DNA from: an uncultured Anaerolineae bacterium
GTDB taxonomy: Bacteria; Chloroflexota; Anaerolineae; Anaerolineales; UBA4823
DNA length: 9,678 bases
Direction of reading: 5' to 3'
Assembly (NCBI GenBank): GCA_937129505.1
Contig: CAKZNJ010000522.1
Span: 1 to 9,678, forward strand
Shown: positions 7,059-9,678 of the stretch, in pieces
Numbering within the stretch: position 1 is the stretch's first letter
How the letters are laid out: every line of letters starts with the position of its first letter
Notes under the pieces: generated by a model
What the model saw: the letters and a program-made list of their open reading frames with translations, nothing else
Database searches by the model: none
What the model was told of the DNA's origin: nothing
Translations under genes and position numbers: made by a program

Positions 7059-8260
7059 TGAAGGGTTCTCCTCGTTTGTAAAATATTCAAATATTTAGGC
7101 AATACTTCCTGATAAAGGCGATACAGAAAACTCGAAACGGGATAATCCCACGCTCCAATATGCTGAACCGTCTCCCCGCCAAATCCAACCTTAAACCGAT
7201 AGACACCATAGAGCGGGTCTGTTTCTTCAAACACATCCGGCGCCCCCCACAAATCGTATTCTTTTACTCCTAGCTGGCGCAAGAACTGAATCGCTCTCCA
7301 GTGCAAAAGGTAGTTCGGCATTTTATCGCGATGTTTTTCGGTCGACATTCCATACATATACCAAGCTTTGTCTCGAAAAATAAAAAGAATTAATGCTGCA
7401 ATTGGTTGATTTTCATATTCCGCAATCAATATCCGAGCAAACGGCTCGCTCTGGCTTCTCAGAAATTCTCTTCCTCTCATAGACTCACTTTCGCCCTGTG
7501 CAAGGTTTAGGTTGTTTAGAAAAATTTTCCAGCTTGTAGCGTAGTAATCTTCATGGCGAATGATAAACCCATCGCGCTTGCTCGTTTCCGCATACATACA
7601 ATACAGCAAAGGAATATCCTCAGATGTTCCTTCCCGCACAAAAATCCCCTTTTTCTCAGCTAATCGGATGTTGTACCGAGTTTTCTGTTTCATCCTCTTC
7701 AGCAATTCCTCCTCAGATCTCGTAAGATCGAGGATCACCGTATTTCGGAATTGGACTTGTTCCCTTGAAAATCTCCAGCCACGCTCACGGAGAAGAAAAT
7801 ATACTTTTTTACCCGTGTTCTCATTGTTGCTTCCCATCTCTGCACCTTTTTGATCACTTGCTTTAAAGCGTTCCTTCTCTGCGGTTGGGTTGCCATAAAA
7901 TAGCTCTTCGCCTCGCCCTACTTCAACATCAGGATCAATCTTAATCAAGATTGCTCTCTGTTCGCAAGCCAGTGTTTCCAGATTCATCATTACTTCCTTA
8001 ACCAAGGATAAATCGCTCCAATCCCTCACAAGCGGCCCCTTTGGAATGTAAAGGATAGAAGCGAATCGACCAACTATTGGCAAAGAAAGCTTTCGTTTCA
8101 AGACTAAAGCTGCACTCACCACTTCATCGCCCCTTTTCCAAACTTTTGGAATGACTTCCCACCCGAATCGTTGTTTGACCATTCCCCACTGCCAAGTCTG
8201 TAAAACATGGGGCTTAGGAAATACAGCGATGATCTCATTCCAGTTTTCAGCGCTATTCAT
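7055..8260 (-). CDS. FemAB-family aminoacyltransferase-like protein, downstream copy
   Basis: FemA/B/X enzymes have two GNAT-like domains and transfer amino acids from aminoacyl-tRNA to the peptidoglycan stem peptide; relatives act in exopolysaccharide systems. In this 401-residue protein the first domain spans about 1-180. It has LQTWQWGMVKQRFGWEV (20-36), YIPKGPLV (71-78) and ILIKIDPD (104-111). The second starts with the family hallmark RMKQKTRYNIRLAEKKGI (189-206). It continues through YMYGMSTEKHRDKMPNYLLH (301-320), YDLWGAPD (335-342) and YGVYRFKVGFGG (351-362). Residues about 113-165 form a hydrophilic insert absent from the neighbouring copy. I chose the ATG at 8260, with AAGGAAG seven bases upstream and an 8-nt overlap with the upstream femAB stop. 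The open frame up to 8338 encodes a hydrophobic stretch that only reads through the other gene. No signal peptide or coiled-coil arm is evident. The transferred amino acid is unknown. Confidence 0.88.
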   Translation of the reverse strand: MNSAENWNEIIAVFPKPHVLQTWQWGMVKQRFGWEVIPKVWKRGDEVVSAALVLKRKLSLPIVGRFASILYIPKGPLVRDWSDLSLVKEVMMNLETLACEQRAILIKIDPDVEVGRGEELFYGNPTAEKERFKASDQKGAEMGSNNENTGKKVYFLLRERGWRFSREQVQFRNTVILDLTRSEEELLKRMKQKTRYNIRLAEKKGIFVREGTSEDIPLLYCMYAETSKRDGFIIRHEDYYATSWKIFLNNLNLAQGESESMRGREFLRSQSEPFARILIAEYENQPIAALILFIFRDKAWYMYGMSTEKHRDKMPNYLLHWRAIQFLRQLGVKEYDLWGAPDVFEETDPLYGVYRFKVGFGGETVQHIGAWDYPVSSFLYRLYQEVLPKYLNILQTRRTLQ

Positions 8261-9293
8261 TAAGGCGCTTCCTTTGTAAATAAAGGTTGTATAAAGTATA
8301 CAGTGGAGGAGAAGCCACGTAATCATAAGGACCAGCATAGCGCACTAAATTGCCGCCAAATCCCCGCTTGAATCGATAAACCCCCCAAAGTCCATCCCTT
8401 CTTTTTTCAAATTGACTTTCCAAAAACGTTTCATCATAATCGGGAACACCCCACAAGTCATACGATGTGCACCCCCGTTCTTTTGCCCAAAGAATCGCTC
8501 TCCACTGAAGTAAGTACGGTGCCATCACTTCCCGATATTGATTTGTGGATGCACCGTAAAAATAAAAGGCACGGTTTCCCTGCGCAAATACCATCAACCC
8601 AGCAATCGGGATATTCTGATAACGAGCCATAAAAAGCTCACACTGTCCCTTTTCCCTAAAAAGATGATATACCTTTTCATAATAATCTCTGCTGTGGACA
8701 CTGAAGCGGTCTCTCTCTCCAGTCTGCACGATCATTTGATAGAAAAGTTTGAGATCGTCGCTTGTCTCGACCATAACCCCCTTGCGCTCTGCAAGTCGAA
8801 TGTTGTAGCGCGTTTTCTGTTTCATTTTAGCCAAAATTTCGGACTCATCTTTCTCGATGTCAATCAGAATGGTGCGTAAGGGTTGAATGGAATGTCGGCT
8901 TGGAACAAGCCCCTGCGGACAAGCCCTTAAATGATCTTGATTCTGAACTATAACATCTGGTTCGATCTTGACAAATAGGATATGCATCTTTTGACAAAGC
9001 TCTCTCAAACGTTCGGTAAGAGAGGTGCCCATTTCTTCTTGCTCCCCATCGTTTATCCATCGAGAAAGTTGATCTTGATGAGTCACGGGACCTTTGGGAA
9101 TATAGGCGATGCGGAAAATGCCAACTACTCGTCTCATTAAGATTTGACACCCCCAAGTTTTTTCGGTTATGTGAACCACATCCCAACCAAAATTCTCCTT
9201 GAACTTTCCCCACATACCACTCTGTAAAATGTGCACTTCAGGAAACCGAGCTAAAAATGACTCCCATCTAAAGTAATCTTTAGAAAGGTTCAT
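8253..9293 (-). CDS. FemAB-family aminoacyltransferase-like protein, upstream copy
   Basis: This 346-residue paralogue of the next gene shares its order of motifs: LQSGMWGKFKENFGWDV (23-39), YIPKGPV (64-70), FVKIEPD (107-113), KMKQKTRYNIRLAERKGV (156-173), FYFYGASTNQYREVMAPYLL (243-262), YDLWGVPDYDE (278-288) and WGVYRFKRGFGG (303-314). It is likely cytosolic and tRNA-dependent, adding an amino acid to a lipid-linked peptidoglycan precursor or another envelope polymer; this is inferred from the family. It is shorter than the neighbouring copy because it lacks the hydrophilic insert between the two domains. It carries its own short insert at about 288-302 (ETFLESQFEKRRDGL). The ATG at 9293 lies 15 nt after the sugar transferase stop and lacks a clear Shine-Dalgarno site. 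The TAG stop overlaps the start of the downstream copy by 8 nt. Two tandem copies suggest successive additions, as with FemA and FemB. Confidence 0.88.
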   Translation of the reverse strand: MNLSKDYFRWESFLARFPEVHILQSGMWGKFKENFGWDVVHITEKTWGCQILMRRVVGIFRIAYIPKGPVTHQDQLSRWINDGEQEEMGTSLTERLRELCQKMHILFVKIEPDVIVQNQDHLRACPQGLVPSRHSIQPLRTILIDIEKDESEILAKMKQKTRYNIRLAERKGVMVETSDDLKLFYQMIVQTGERDRFSVHSRDYYEKVYHLFREKGQCELFMARYQNIPIAGLMVFAQGNRAFYFYGASTNQYREVMAPYLLQWRAILWAKERGCTSYDLWGVPDYDETFLESQFEKRRDGLWGVYRFKRGFGGNLVRYAGPYDYVASPPLYTLYNLYLQRKRLNE

Positions 9294-9308
9294 AAGGTTT
9301 CGGAAGAT

Positions 9309-9678
9309 CTATCGCCCCTTCAAACCAAGAACGGTGGAGGGCGTGCGGAGTAATATCAGAAAATCAACCAAGATATTGCGATTTTTTATGTAATACAAAT
9401 CATATTCCAACTTGATTGTTGTTTCTTCAATTGAAGCTGCGTAACCATAATTTATTTGTGCCCAACCGGTCAAACCGGGTTTGACCAGCAGGCGCGCTCG
9501 ATAAAACGGCACCCTCTTCTCAAAGTATTCGACCAATTCCAATCTTTCAGCTCTCGGTCCAACCAGACTCATTTCCCCTCGTAATACATTGATAAATTGA
9601 GGCAATTCATCAAGATGAGATTTGCGAAGGATTCGTCCCACTCTTGTTGCTCTTTGGTCATTTTCCTGCGCCCAACGG
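9309..9678 (-). CDS. Polyprenyl-phosphate sugar phosphotransferase, C-terminal part, cut by window edge
   Basis: Members of this family move a sugar-1-phosphate from a nucleotide sugar to undecaprenyl phosphate at the membrane, the first step of exopolysaccharide, capsule or O-antigen repeat-unit assembly. The visible 122 residues are the end of the catalytic domain. They comprise RWAQENDQRATRVGRILRKS, HLDELPQFINVLRGEMSLVG and PRAER, then VKPGLTGWAQINYGY, EYDLYYIKNRNILVDFLILL and a short tail. The frame is open through the right edge, so the apparent GTG at 9641 is an internal valine codon and not a start. The complete protein would normally be about 200 residues (catalytic domain only) or 450-480 (with N-terminal helices). 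It is the first visible gene of the minus-strand envelope operon. The sugar used cannot be told. Confidence 0.93.
   Translation of the reverse strand, partial: RWAQENDQRATRVGRILRKSHLDELPQFINVLRGEMSLVGPRAERLELVEYFEKRVPFYRARLLVKPGLTGWAQINYGYAASIEETTIKLEYDLYYIKNRNILVDFLILLRTPSTVLGLKGR

Noticed and set aside
8261..8338. In-frame N-terminal extension of the downstream FemAB protein with a hydrophobic, anchor-like stretch
   Set aside because: It lies inside the end of the upstream FemAB gene, has no ribosome binding site at 8338, and the ATG at 8260 has a good site and matches the paralogue's N-terminus.
8860..9213. Second minus-strand frame of 117 codons inside the upstream FemAB gene
   Set aside because: It is a frame-shifted reading of the conserved FemAB sequence; the FemAB frame is intact from start to stop, so no frameshift needs explaining.

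Overview
The window looks like part of a bacterial chromosome of moderate GC content. It has no tRNA or rRNA genes, insertion sequences or CRISPR arrays that I can recognise. The combination of a complex I membrane-arm cluster in the order nuoA-H-J-K-L, a NuoL with an extra hydrophilic loop, a long NuoH, a TgpA-like membrane transglutaminase and tandem FemAB proteins suggests Chloroflexota, perhaps Anaerolineae. That assignment is an inference from remembered gene style and has not been tested by a search.

Left part (1-3545, all minus strand): genes for the proton-pumping membrane arm of NADH-quinone oxidoreductase, read right to left as nuoA, nuoH, nuoJ, nuoK and nuoL. nuoL runs off the left edge. 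The peripheral-arm genes nuoB-G, and nuoI which usually sits between nuoH and nuoJ, are absent here and must be elsewhere if the complex is complete. A good sigma-A type promoter precedes nuoA. A perfect 13-bp hairpin lies directly behind nuoA, before nuoH, and may act as an attenuator or RNA-processing site within the operon.

Middle (about 3546-6085): a divergent intergenic region carries the nuoA promoter and a weaker candidate promoter for a plus-strand gene. That gene encodes a 790-residue protein with about seven N-terminal membrane helices, an extracytoplasmic transglutaminase-like Cys-His-Glu domain, one more membrane helix and a cytoplasmic tail.

Right part (6075-9678, minus strand): the C-terminal end of a polyprenyl-phosphate sugar phosphotransferase, two FemAB-family aminoacyltransferase-like proteins and a D-cysteine desulfhydrase-type PLP enzyme. 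They are packed tightly (15-nt gap, 8-nt overlap, 4-nt overlap), so they very likely form one operon that starts beyond the right edge. The sugar transferase and FemAB proteins point to cell-envelope work: surface polysaccharide initiation and amino-acid modification of peptidoglycan or another envelope polymer. The last gene of this operon converges on the transglutaminase gene and their coding ends overlap by 11 nt.

I see no clearly undescribed system. The points most worth a second look are the translationally coupled FemAB-FemAB-PLP enzyme trio, the hairpin inside the nuo cluster and the histidine-bearing loop of NuoL.
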